Shown here: positions 8,346 to 16,080 of the stretch, piece by piece
How the letters are laid out: each line of letters begins with the position of its first letter
Numbering within the stretch: position 1 is the stretch's first letter
Source: PMNU01 sp035479875
GTDB lineage: Bacteria; Patescibacteriota; Saccharimonadia; Saccharimonadales; UBA4665
NCBI GenBank assembly: GCA_035479875.1
Contig: DATIIH010000008.1
Location: 11,743-75,742 of the forward strand
Direction of reading: 5' to 3'
Length of the DNA stretch: 64,000 nucleotides
Translations under genes and position numbers: made by a program
Notes under the pieces: generated by a model
What the model was told of the DNA's origin: nothing
Seen by the model: only the letters and a program-made list of their open reading frames with translations
The model's database searches: none

Positions 8346-8502
8346 AGTTCCGGCAACAGGAACGAACAATTTAAAGACCTAACCCTCCGACGGAGGTATG
8401 GCCTAAAATACCCACTAAGATACTGATCCCGTCGTTCAGCATCTTAGTGGGTCATGCCTCGAAAGAGGTATGGGGCGCAAGCCCGCTAACGGCGGGTTTT
8501 GT
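8346..8502 (+). ncRNA. Candidate structured RNA, about 155 nt, five hairpins
   Basis: Between its promoter and an intrinsic terminator the sequence folds into five consecutive hairpins. H1 pairs GTTCC (8348-8352) with GGAAC (8360-8364). H2 pairs CCTCC (8385-8389) with GGAGG (8393-8397). H3 is a perfect 12-bp stem pairing 8410-8421 with 8441-8452, with a 4-bp inner stem. H4 is CCTC-GAAA-GAGG (8457-8468), a GNRA tetraloop. H5 is the terminator. H2 and H4 are each followed by TATGG, suggesting a duplicated module. No long ORF covers it. It may be a trans-acting sRNA or a leader/riboswitch for the gene at 8611. I match it to no known family; the two-hairpin guanidine-II motif was considered and does not fit. 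Confidence 0.55.
8479..8500 (+). terminator. Intrinsic terminator of the structured RNA
   Basis: CCCGC (8482-8486) pairs with GCGGG (8492-8496) around a 5-nt loop, extended by AAG/TTT pairs and followed by TTTT. The T-run is short, so read-through into the downstream gene is possible, as in an attenuator. Confidence 0.6.
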
Positions 8503-8531
8503 GTTCCAATCTAAACCCCACTAAGGAAATT

Positions 8532-8624
8532 ATGACGAAACGACTCTGTGCAGCCGTCCCGGCTGTATTTATTTTTGCCTTAAATTTAGCGTGTCCGTAC
8601 GGAAGTGGTCATGGCAATTACTAA
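8532..8624 (+). CDS. Possible 30-aa hydrophobic leader peptide
   Basis: An AAGGA Shine-Dalgarno (8523-8527) stands 4 nt before an ATG that opens a 30-codon frame: basic start (MTKRLC), hydrophobic core (AVPAVFIFALNLAC) and a short Gly-rich tail. The frame overlaps the ATG of the next gene (8611) by 14 nt, an arrangement typical of translationally coupled leaders. Part of its ribosome binding site repeats the 5' arm of hairpin H3. Real expression is unproven. Confidence 0.35.
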   Translation: MTKRLCAAVPAVFIFALNLACPYGSGHGNY

Positions 8625-9312
8625 ACTTCATCTCGGTTGTGCGCTTCCTGACCCGTTTGTCTGCGCCGTCTGCGGCGTCAAACTTTCTTTAGATAAAGCT
8701 ACGGCTGGGCCATTTGACGGGCGTGCTAGCCAGACGTTTATTTGCGTTTCACACCTTTCGGAGCCGGAGAAGTTGATTACTGGTTTAGCTGATCTTATCG
8801 GACGCGAACGTAAAAGACCTATGGATTCTATGTGGGGCGAGCCAGTTTATCCCACAAAAAGGATGACAACGATGTATGGACTGATACGTGAGGAGCATTC
8901 GTTCGGCGCAAATCCTGGCACCAAAGATTTAGCCCGCCACCTTTTCATGCGGATGTCTTGTGGCAAGGTCGTCGTTGTTGCCAGTAAGCCATCGGCAACT
9001 CTTTCAGCACTTCGCAAACAGTGGATTAAGTTAGAACGGAAAGTGCGACGTGAAGCGGCTAGCACACTAAACGTTATTAGAATAATAGAGCTAAACGAAT
9101 TAAGTGGGCGGATGCAAATGCTACGCTTCACCACAAAATGGCCCGACGATTACCTTGCTGACGTATACGTTGCTACCATCGAGCAACTCTTGCATTGGGC
9201 ACCGGAATGTAAAACGATCTATGTTACCTGCAATGTGGAGCTAGAGAGCCTGCATGTGATTACGTCATTATTGCCGAGGGGAGCGTTAGCGGTAAGATGT
9301 GCGCTAGGCTAG
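8611..9312 (+). CDS. Unknown protein with N-terminal zinc-ribbon-like Cys motif
   Basis: The frame opens at a GTG (8605), but ATG 8611 with GGAA upstream is the better start (233 aa). The N-terminus has FVCAVCGVKLS followed about 20 residues later by FICVSHL, i.e. CxxC...CxxH, a plausible zinc ribbon. The rest has alternating strands and helices, with CGKVVVVASKPSATL and later TIYVTCNVE resembling parallel beta-strands of an alpha/beta fold. No catalytic motif is recognised. It sits between the structured RNA and the convergent adenine methylase, so it may belong to the same accessory island, possibly as a nucleic-acid-binding factor; that is inference. Confidence 0.6.
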   Translation: MAITKLHLGCALPDPFVCAVCGVKLSLDKATAGPFDGRASQTFICVSHLSEPEKLITGLADLIGRERKRPMDSMWGEPVYPTKRMTTMYGLIREEHSFGANPGTKDLARHLFMRMSCGKVVVVASKPSATLSALRKQWIKLERKVRREAASTLNVIRIIELNELSGRMQMLRFTTKWPDDYLADVYVATIEQLLHWAPECKTIYVTCNVELESLHVITSLLPRGALAVRCALG

Positions 9313-9329
9313 GTTTATTTAGCCTGAGC

Positions 9330-10190
9330 TTAATAATTCGTAATAACTAGCTCGGTTATTCGTCCTCTACCGTATGTCTTACAGTTCACCGCCCTATCGG
9401 CTAGTACTTCCGTAAAATTGAACCCTTCGTACAAATCTCTAACGATTGTCGTATCGGAATTGCTCATCATTAGATAACAGCCCCTTTGGTCTAGCTCCTT
9501 GAACAAATCTCTCAGTTTAACATGCTCGCTATTACCAAAGTTCGCACCGATATACTGTGTAAAGTTTGAGGTTGAACTTAAGGGCACATACGGAGGATCT
9601 AAGTATACGAGATCCCCAGTAGTCGCTTTGACAAGCACCTCTTCGTAGCTACCTTTGAAGATCGAAGCCCCCTTGAGAACTTTCGACGCCTGCTTGATGC
9701 TATCGAGTTCATGGAGCGTAGTTGTCGCCCGCCTGCCAAACGGTACATTAAACTTTCCGCCCGCGTTTTCCCGATAGACACCGTTGTAGCATGTCTTATT
9801 CAAGAATAAGAATAGCACCGCTCCTCGAACGTCATCATCAGTCCTCTTATTAAACTCTTCCCTTTTCTCATAGAAAAAATCACTACGTTCATCGGGCTCC
9901 AAATCAAGATAAATATCCAGGAGCTCTTCGACCTGTTCCAACAACACATCTAAATTATCTCTAACTTGTATATACAGGTTAATTAGATGTGGATTTAAGT
10001 CGTTAATAACTGCCCTAGCTGGCTTAAGCGAGAAGAACAATGCGCCACCACCTACGAATGGTTCATAGTATTTGTTATATGATTCTGGTAGCAAATCAGT
10101 AAGCTGAGGCAAAAGTTTAGTTTTACCTCCTAGCCATTTTACGAAGGGTTTTGCAGTAGTGATTGTGTTAGTTTTCAAGATGTAAAACAT
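9330..10190 (-). CDS. dam: Adenine-specific DNA methyltransferase, Dam/D12 class
   Basis: Transfers a methyl group from SAM to N6 of adenine in a short DNA target. The 286-aa product has the family's ordered motifs: FVKWLGGKTKLLPQL (SAM-binding segment near residue 19), YEPFVGGGALFF, INDLNPHLINLY, and the catalytic LDPPY near residues 197-201 followed by FTQY. This is the alpha-group D12 arrangement of Dam, M.DpnIIA and M.MboIA; the target, possibly GATC, cannot be read from sequence. It is divergent from the nuclease/DGQHR/HEPN gene at 10341, with a shared 150-nt control region. Base composition is more AT-rich than the flanks, consistent with transfer. Could be an orphan or the modification part of a restriction-like pair. 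Confidence 0.92.
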   Translation of the reverse strand: MFYILKTNTITTAKPFVKWLGGKTKLLPQLTDLLPESYNKYYEPFVGGGALFFSLKPARAVINDLNPHLINLYIQVRDNLDVLLEQVEELLDIYLDLEPDERSDFFYEKREEFNKRTDDDVRGAVLFLFLNKTCYNGVYRENAGGKFNVPFGRRATTTLHELDSIKQASKVLKGASIFKGSYEEVLVKATTGDLVYLDPPYVPLSSTSNFTQYIGANFGNSEHVKLRDLFKELDQRGCYLMMSNSDTTIVRDLYEGFNFTEVLADRAVNCKTYGRGRITELVITNY

Positions 10191-10274
10191 TATGATCCGC
10201 CGATCGCAATATTACAAATTTAAGCTTCGAAAAAAGGTGCCATTTATATTCTATAAAAAGTAACTTGTATTTAT

Positions 10275-10303
10275 TTGGATAATGGCCACTACTTACATAT
10301 AAT
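10275..10303 (+). promoter_or_regulatory. Promoter of the nuclease-DGQHR-HEPN gene
   Basis: TTGGAT (10275-10280), 17 nt, TATAAT (10298-10303), in the AT-rich gap between the divergent methylase and the 753-aa gene. The start codon at 10341 has no clear Shine-Dalgarno. Confidence 0.6.
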
Positions 10304-10340
10304 TGCATAATATATGGATCACCTCACTAAGCGCACATAG

Positions 10341-12602
10341 ATGCTTGAACATCAAAAAATCAATTTGATTAGCCGACTCGTCTCCGGTAAAGACATAAAT
10401 CGAGAGCTCGCACTTAGGCGCCAAATTTATCTGTATGAGTCGGTAAACCTCAACAAGCCACAGTTAATTGCAGAAATGATCAGCGAGGGATGGGAACAGG
10501 AAAGAGAGTATAAGACCACAGCCAAATTAAGAAGGCTGAAGAGTCTTGACGTGCAGTGCGAAGACAGAGTTTGGACCTTGTTTGCTCTGATGGGGTTCAA
10601 GGTCATGAATAAGGATAGAAATTTCCATATCCCTTATAACTTAAAAGAGAATCTTACGCAGCAGATAGACGTTTTTGCAAAAGACGATGAAACAATCTTG
10701 ATAGTCGAATGTAAGTCTGCGGAGAAGCTTAAGCAGGGGGATTTCAAGAAAGACCTTGAAGCAACGGCTGGGCAAATGGAGGGACTACAAAAATCGATTC
10801 GAGCTCTATTCCCAGATGAAAATTTGAAGTTCAAATATATTCTAGCTACCAAGAATTTCTGGTTAGGCGACCACGACAAAGAAAGACTTAAAAATATAAA
10901 CGGCGATCATTTAGATGAAGATGCCGTCGATTATTATTTAAACCTCTATAAACATCTCGGAACTGCTGCGAGATATCAACTCCTCGGCTCTCTCTTTCAT
11001 GGTCAAGATATAAAAGGAATGGACAATAAGATCCCTGCTATACGTGGCAAGATGGGGAACCACGAGTATTATTCTTTCTCTATAGAACCCGAGAAGCTAC
11101 TTAAGATTAGCTACGTTCTTCACAGGAGTAAGGTTAACTCGGAACTGATGCCGACTTACCAGAGGCTGATCAAAAAACAGCGCATAGCAAAAGTTTTAGA
11201 GTTCATTGATGAGAAAGCCGGTTATTTTGCGAATTCCATAGTCATCAGTCTAGACACTGACGGTAAAGAATTGCAGTTCGACAGAGCCAATACTCAAGTA
11301 AGCACGACGCTTACAACTATAGGTGTCCTCCATCTACCGAAGAAGTATCGATCGGCATTTATTATTGATGGTCAACATCGATTGTATGGTTATTCGAATT
11401 CTAAATACAAAAATACAAATGCTATACCTGTAGTAGCGTTTCTAGACCTAGATAGAAGTGAGCAGGTCAAATTGTTTATGGAGATCAACGAGAACCAGAA
11501 AGCGGTTCCGAAAAATTTAAGGACGACTCTAAACGCAGATCTACTATGGAGCTCCGACAGCTTTATTGACCAGCATAAAGCACTTTGCTCCAGGATTGCA
11601 CTCTATCTCGGGGAGAGTAAGAAGTCTCCTTTATATAGTCTGATCTCGATCGGTGAAGATAAGAAGATTATAACGACTGATGCCATTACCAGAGCATTGT
11701 CGGACAGCGGATTTTTAGGCAAGGTGAGTAAGACTAAGATTGAGACTTTAGGAACTTTTTACAAGGGCGACTTAAAGGCCGCGTATAACAACCTTTCGGA
11801 TTACATTATTTGTTGCCTGGGCTATATCAAAGAGTCGCTGGATATAATGTGGTTCGAGCCTAACACACTCATCACTATCAACAAGGGCATATATTCTTTA
11901 ATCAGCATATTGAGTGATGTCATTGATCACTTGCTGAGAGAAGGTTTGATTGACTCCGCAACAAGCCCAAAAGAAATGTTTGATGAATCCAAAAGGTTCC
12001 TCAATCCTATTATAGATTTTTACAAAACTATAGACGAAAAAACCAGCGAAGACCTCAGGGGAAGATACGGTCAGTCCGGAGATGTTGCATATTGGAGGAG
12101 GCTGCAGAAAGAAGTTCGCGAAGCTATCCCCAGGTTTACCCCGCCGGGACTGGATGAATACGAGAAGAAGGAGAGCAAAGAGTACAACGAAGAAGCTTAC
12201 TCGACCATACGTGATATTGAGCAACGGCTTAATTCTAGATTTAAGGAATTGTTGTTTGAGAATTTTGGCGAAGGTTGGTTTGAGGAAGGCGTCCCTCCGC
12301 AAATTCAGGATGATGCGGTTAAACTTGCTCAGCAGAAAAAGCGAGAAAAACACACCGACGTCCACCCTTGGGAGTGCATTAATGTCATTGACTATAGAAC
12401 GATAGCCCTTAGAAATTGGCAGAGTATTTTTGCGGATGTAGTGACACTACCAGACGAAAAAAGTTTATCTGGTGGGAAAGATGCCAAGACCCAGTGGCTC
12501 AACAAAGTGGGGAAAATAAGAAATCAGAACATGCACTCGTACTATGTTACGAAAGATGAGCTCGAATTCCTCAAAAGCATAAGAGATTATATTTGTAGCT
12601 GA
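10341..12602 (+). CDS. Candidate defence effector: PD-(D/E)xK-like, DGQHR (DndB-type) and HEPN-like domains
   Basis: A 753-aa protein with three readable parts. First, around residues 108-126, IDVFAKDDETILIVECKSAE gives D110...E123-C-K125, the PD-(D/E)xK nuclease signature, with a following Gln/Lys-rich helix. Second, FIIDGQHRLYGY places the DGQHR motif at residues 343-347, followed by FLDLDRSEQVKLFMEINENQ and KAVPKNLRTTL, as in DndB-type ParB-like proteins that act at modified or phosphorothioated DNA. Third, the C-terminus holds IRNQNMHSYY (R727 to H732), the RNxxxH motif of HEPN ribonucleases, in a Swt1-like setting (WLNKVGKIRNQNMH, then ELEFLKSI). It is divergent from an adenine methylase. 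My inference is a methylation-linked, possibly abortive defence gene. The DGQHR assignment is strong, the nuclease assignment good and the HEPN assignment moderate. Confidence 0.8.
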   Translation: MLEHQKINLISRLVSGKDINRELALRRQIYLYESVNLNKPQLIAEMISEGWEQEREYKTTAKLRRLKSLDVQCEDRVWTLFALMGFKVMNKDRNFHIPYNLKENLTQQIDVFAKDDETILIVECKSAEKLKQGDFKKDLEATAGQMEGLQKSIRALFPDENLKFKYILATKNFWLGDHDKERLKNINGDHLDEDAVDYYLNLYKHLGTAARYQLLGSLFHGQDIKGMDNKIPAIRGKMGNHEYYSFSIEPEKLLKISYVLHRSKVNSELMPTYQRLIKKQRIAKVLEFIDEKAGYFANSIVISLDTDGKELQFDRANTQVSTTLTTIGVLHLPKKYRSAFIIDGQHRLYGYSNSKYKNTNAIPVVAFLDLDRSEQVKLFMEINENQKAVPKNLRTTLNADLLWSSDSFIDQHKALCSRIALYLGESKKSPLYSLISIGEDKKIITTDAITRALSDSGFLGKVSKTKIETLGTFYKGDLKAAYNNLSDYIICCLGYIKESLDIMWFEPNTLITINKGIYSLISILSDVIDHLLREGLIDSATSPKEMFDESKRFLNPIIDFYKTIDEKTSEDLRGRYGQSGDVAYWRRLQKEVREAIPRFTPPGLDEYEKKESKEYNEEAYSTIRDIEQRLNSRFKELLFENFGEGWFEEGVPPQIQDDAVKLAQQKKREKHTDVHPWECINVIDYRTIALRNWQSIFADVVTLPDEKSLSGGKDAKTQWLNKVGKIRNQNMHSYYVTKDELEFLKSIRDYICS

Positions 12603-12636
12603 GACCTGGGTAACCGCTCTTTGGACTAATCTTTAC

Positions 12637-13056
12637 TTAGTCGGTACAATGACTAGCTGTCCAATCTTTGACGTTCGACTCAGCCCCAATACCACTAAGA
12701 CTAGCGCTCAGTGTCTGCGACGGATCGCTGTCTATATTATCGAAAACGACTTGTAGCGTTTTGACGTTGTATTTTATGTCATCAGGAGACACTTGTTCAA
12801 GCTTACCAAATGCCACCGCGAAGTTACGCGGGTTGCCTGACGACGACGTAAACATAGCGGCATTATACTTGTCCGCGCCCACGTGCGGGAGCTTGGCATT
12901 CTCTGCCTTGTAGACCTTACAGTATGCAGCCACTGAGCGTTCGGGCGGTATGAGATGGGTGACAAGCAACGCCAGAACTACTGCAATCAGCGCACCGGCA
13001 ACTATGCGTTGCCTATAACTGAGGGCTTTGAGTTTGACCAACATTTTCTTGTACAT
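12637..13056 (-). CDS. Small membrane-anchored protein, unknown
   Basis: A 139-aa product with a basic N-terminus (MYKKMLVKLKALSYRQR) and one membrane helix (IVAGALIAVVLALLVTHLI, about residues 18-36), then a soluble extracytoplasmic domain with two Cys (AAYCKVYKAENAK and the C-terminal ASHCTD) that could form a disulphide. The domain reads like a small secreted sensor or adhesin, but no family is recognised. It lies between the accessory island and the divergently read T4SS-like operon, 112 nt upstream of the latter. Confidence 0.65.
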   Translation of the reverse strand: MYKKMLVKLKALSYRQRIVAGALIAVVLALLVTHLIPPERSVAAYCKVYKAENAKLPHVGADKYNAAMFTSSSGNPRNFAVAFGKLEQVSPDDIKYNVKTLQVVFDNIDSDPSQTLSASLSGIGAESNVKDWTASHCTD

Positions 13057-13105
13057 GTTTCCGAATTATAGCACCCTTTGAAAGTACTCATGCTTTAACA
13101 CTTTG

Positions 13106-13134
13106 TTTACACCATACAAATAGTGTGTTATATA
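13106..13134 (+). promoter_or_regulatory. Promoter of the T4SS-like operon
   Basis: TTTACA (13106-13111), 17 nt, TATATA (13129-13134). It lies 35 nt upstream of the first gene, whose GTG start is preceded by ACGGAGG. The following seven genes are overlapping or closely spaced, so this probably drives the whole cluster. Confidence 0.6.
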
Positions 13135-13168
13135 TAGGAACAACTTACGGGTAACGGAGGGACAAATT

Positions 13169-13510
13169 GTGCAGAGATACAGAGCAATAAAATTTGTGGC
13201 ACTGTTTGTTGCCCTTGGAGCGCCGTTGGTACTCATGCACCCAGCTCTCGCTGCTGATGGGAACGTCACCCAAGTAGAGAATTTTATTAGAAGCATCATT
13301 AAAGTTGCAGCAGGCCTAGCCGGCCTGGTAGCAACTGGTTTCTTCGTGTTCGGCGGCTTTGTTTATATTACCAGTACTGGCCACCCTGAACACCTTGATC
13401 GTGCCAAAAAGACGCTATGGCACTCCGGCCTTGGCCTAGCGATTGTGATCGCCGCCTTCGTGATGAGTAATATTGTTACTGACTTAGCAACAAGTGCTTT
13501 CGGGAAGTAA
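13169..13510 (+). CDS. VirB2/TrbC-like T4SS pilin-type membrane protein
   Basis: A 113-aa protein with a signal peptide (basic start, then ALFVALGAPLVLMHPALA cut before ADGN) and two membrane helices, the second after the motif YITSTGHPEHLDRAKKTL. This two-helix hairpin with a short cytoplasmic loop is the VirB2/TrbC pilin layout found at the head of CPR T4SS-like clusters. The GTG start is set by ACGGAGG 8 nt upstream. It probably forms the extracellular filament or pore element. The same motif recurs in the N-terminus of the next gene, pointing to duplication. Confidence 0.78.
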   Translation: MQRYRAIKFVALFVALGAPLVLMHPALAADGNVTQVENFIRSIIKVAAGLAGLVATGFFVFGGFVYITSTGHPEHLDRAKKTLWHSGLGLAIVIAAFVMSNIVTDLATSAFGK

Positions 13511-13513
13511 ACC

Positions 13514-14980
13514 ATGGGATTCATGGTGGGCTTACCCCTAACTCTGCTGGCAGATGCTACTACCGCCTCCAATGCGATGCGGACATATCTGACGCCTGTT
13601 ATTGGCACGATCATCGCCATCGCTTCATTGGCGGTTGTGTTTTTCCTGGTAAACGGTGGCTACCATTACATGACCAGCTCCGGCAATCCCGAGAAACTTG
13701 AGCATGCCAAAAAGGTTATCCGTAATGCGCTCATTGGGCTAGTGATGGTTGTCGCTGCTGGCACATTAACAGCCATTCTGAGCCATGCCTATACGGCTTC
13801 TGGCGGCGCGGTGACCCAAAAACTCCCTGCGCTTGTAACGATAAACGTACCTGGTAGCGGAGTAACTGACGTGCTACTCGACGCCATCACTGGTTTTCTT
13901 AGGGTGATGGTCGAGTCTGGCGCTAAGCCATTCTTGGCCGCATTGTCATTCTTTACTACTGCAACACCGCTCATGGCCGATAATTCGGGAGTATTTAACC
14001 TTTGGCTAACTATCGTAGGCATATCGGACGTGCTATTTGTGTTGGTGGTCGCCCTCCTTGGCTTCCATGTAATGAGCTACGCGACCTTTGGGCTGGATGA
14101 AATTGAGTTTAAGCACCTGCTGCCAAGGATTGGCCTAGTCTTTTTATTAGCCAACAGTTCTATCTTTCTTATCGACGGAGTTATTAGCCTATCCAATGGC
14201 ATGATAAGTGCGCTTAATGCAGGGTTTTCTGGAAAGTCAGTATGGGACGTTTTGACTGCTATCGTTGACTTAGAGGGCGGGCTTGGGCTGGTTCCTTTGC
14301 TCATTATGGTGGTTTTCTTGGTACTTTCGGTGATGCTTGTTGTGTATTACGTGCTTCGTTTAGTAGTACTGTACATTGGCGCGGTACTGTCACCACTGGT
14401 TTTTCTGTTGTGGCTGCTGCCAGGTTGTAGGGATTTTGCCGAGAGCGCCATGAAAACGTATCTCACTACAATTTTCGTGTTGTTTATCCATGTGGTTATT
14501 TTGCATCTGGCAGCTACCCTTCTTGCGGGTATCGTCGTAGCAGTCCAGGGGCAGTCCTTTAATCCTCTAATGTCTACGGTCGTTGGAATTGCCACCGTAT
14601 TGGCTCTACTAAAAGCTCAAGGCGTAATGTCGCATATGTCGTACGTGAGCTTAGGGCCAAAGACAGCGAGTAAGTTGGGCGGTCAGTTGTCGAATGTCAT
14701 CAGCCACTACAACGACAAACGAAAAGCTCGAAATGCAGACGAGCGGCCCGAAGGGTTGTCGAGAGGAGGGGCTGCGGCCTCTGGCAGGTCTAAAAGAATA
14801 TTCTACGAGTCCGGAAGTAGTGTTGTCAGGGGCGGTAGTAATAATGCGGCCGGAGCTCGATCAACTAAGATTCAGATGAACGCCCAGGCTAACAGGAGCC
14901 CGAGAGCGCCCAAAGCACCTAGGAATTCGCCGCCACAAACCAGAGTTGCACCTAATATAGGAAAGGCAGTAAAGAAATGA
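13514..14980 (+). CDS. VirB6/TrbL-like channel protein with fused N-terminal VirB2-like module
   Basis: A 488-aa polytopic protein. Residues about 1-95 repeat the preceding pilin: a first helix, then YHYMTSSGNPEKLEHAKKVI and a second helix. Residues about 110-390 contain six or more membrane helices (for example ISDVLFVLVVALLGFHVMS and VVYYVLRLVVLYIGAVLSPL) typical of VirB6/TrbL inner-membrane channel subunits. The last 100 residues are basic, Ser/Arg/Pro-rich and probably cytoplasmic and disordered. It starts 3 nt after the pilin stop and overlaps the PrgI gene by 4 nt. The fusion suggests pilin and channel subunits are made in fixed proportion, or that the free pilin caps a pilin-like channel ring. 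Confidence 0.75.
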   Translation: MGFMVGLPLTLLADATTASNAMRTYLTPVIGTIIAIASLAVVFFLVNGGYHYMTSSGNPEKLEHAKKVIRNALIGLVMVVAAGTLTAILSHAYTASGGAVTQKLPALVTINVPGSGVTDVLLDAITGFLRVMVESGAKPFLAALSFFTTATPLMADNSGVFNLWLTIVGISDVLFVLVVALLGFHVMSYATFGLDEIEFKHLLPRIGLVFLLANSSIFLIDGVISLSNGMISALNAGFSGKSVWDVLTAIVDLEGGLGLVPLLIMVVFLVLSVMLVVYYVLRLVVLYIGAVLSPLVFLLWLLPGCRDFAESAMKTYLTTIFVLFIHVVILHLAATLLAGIVVAVQGQSFNPLMSTVVGIATVLALLKAQGVMSHMSYVSLGPKTASKLGGQLSNVISHYNDKRKARNADERPEGLSRGGAAASGRSKRIFYESGSSVVRGGSNNAAGARSTKIQMNAQANRSPRAPKAPRNSPPQTRVAPNIGKAVKK

Positions 14981-15483
14981 AAACGACCACAGTACCGGCT
15001 CAGATTACGACCGTAGAGGACAAGATTGCGGGCAACCTCAGCCTTTCGCAGCTTCTTCTGCTGGCAGCACCGGCTTTTATTGGCACCGCTATTTATATCA
15101 TTTTGCCGCCGACTCTGAACATATCGCCGTATAAAATCGTATGCATGTTAGTTTTGGTAGCTATCTTTGGCTCGCTCGCAATACGGGTTAAAGGAAAGAT
15201 ACTGTTGCTCTGGGGGATCATTATAGTGCGTTACAATTTGCGTCCGCGCTATTACGTCTTCAATAAGAATGACATGCATCTGCGAGACGCAGCATCGATG
15301 AAGATCGACGAGATAGACGACGAGCCAGTTGTCGCAAAACAGGCCAAGCACATCCAGCTTCCGCAATTAAGCACCGCCGATACCGTCATGCTTGAAGGTA
15401 TTATCGCCGATCCCAAGGCCAACCTCCGCTTTATGACTGACAAGAAAGGAGCTTTAAATGTCCGTTTTAACGAAGTCAAATAA
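14977..15483 (+). CDS. PrgI-family T4SS membrane protein
   Basis: A 168-aa protein with a short cytoplasmic lead (TTVPAQITTVEDKIAGNLSL), two close membrane helices (LLLLAAPAFIGTAIYIILPP; IVCMLVLVAIFGSLAIRV) and a soluble tail, the layout of PrgI, a VirB3-like component of Gram-positive and CPR conjugation-type systems that sits upstream of VirB4. It overlaps the VirB6-like gene by ATGA and the next gene by 26 nt, so translation is coupled. Probably an inner-membrane scaffold for VirB4. Confidence 0.8.
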   Translation: MKTTTVPAQITTVEDKIAGNLSLSQLLLLAAPAFIGTAIYIILPPTLNISPYKIVCMLVLVAIFGSLAIRVKGKILLLWGIIIVRYNLRPRYYVFNKNDMHLRDAASMKIDEIDDEPVVAKQAKHIQLPQLSTADTVMLEGIIADPKANLRFMTDKKGALNVRFNEVK

Positions 15484-16072
15484 AAAGTTATCCTCTCGCC
15501 AGCAAATCAATATCAAGGGCGTCCAAGATGGCATTTTGTTGTTGCCCGGTAATCAATACCGGCTTGTTTTGCAAGCCTCTTCGATCAACTTTGAATTAAA
15601 GAGTGATGAGGAGCAGGATACGATTATTGAGACGTACCAAAACTTCCTAAATTCATTAACCTGTCCAGTTCAAATACTTATCCGCGTTCGCGAAATGGAC
15701 ATGCAAAAGTACCTCGACGATTTTCGGGCAGCATTAGCCAACGAGAAAGAAAAGATTTATCGCCAGCAAATTATAAACTACACCGAGTTCGTGCAGGGCC
15801 TCGTTACTACTAATAAAATCTTGTCCAGGCATTTTTACGTAGTCATCCCCTACGGTAACACCGACAGTGCGGATCTCCCGGATATTAAAGAGCAGCTTGC
15901 CATGAGTGCTGACCTTGTGAGCAAAGGTTTGGCGCGGTTGGGCATCCAAACGCGCCAACTCGACAGTTTAGAAGTGCTTGATCTCTTTTATAGTTTTTAC
16001 AGCCCTGGCCAAGCTAAGCGCCAGCCGCTTACTAACCAAACCCTACAAATGATCAAAGAGTCTTACCTATAG
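15458..16072 (+). CDS. TraC-like N-terminal domain of VirB4 as a separate protein
   Basis: A 204-aa soluble protein: VQDGILLLPGNQYRLVLQAS, then a long helix (KYLDDFRAALANEKEKIYRQ) and HFYVVIPYG. This is the N-terminal 'TraC/VirB4-N' region that usually precedes the VirB4 ATPase in one chain. Here it is its own gene, 8 nt upstream of VirB4 and overlapping prgI by 26 nt. Splitting of VirB4 in this way is common in CPR clusters. Expected to dock the ATPase on the membrane complex. Confidence 0.72.
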   Translation: MSVLTKSNKKLSSRQQINIKGVQDGILLLPGNQYRLVLQASSINFELKSDEEQDTIIETYQNFLNSLTCPVQILIRVREMDMQKYLDDFRAALANEKEKIYRQQIINYTEFVQGLVTTNKILSRHFYVVIPYGNTDSADLPDIKEQLAMSADLVSKGLARLGIQTRQLDSLEVLDLFYSFYSPGQAKRQPLTNQTLQMIKESYL

Positions 16073-16080
16073 GAACTATC

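Noticed and set aside
8384..8468. Guanidine-II (mini-ykkC) riboswitch
   Set aside because: Two small hairpins are present, but the second loop is GAAA, not ACGR, and no guanidine-related gene is nearby.
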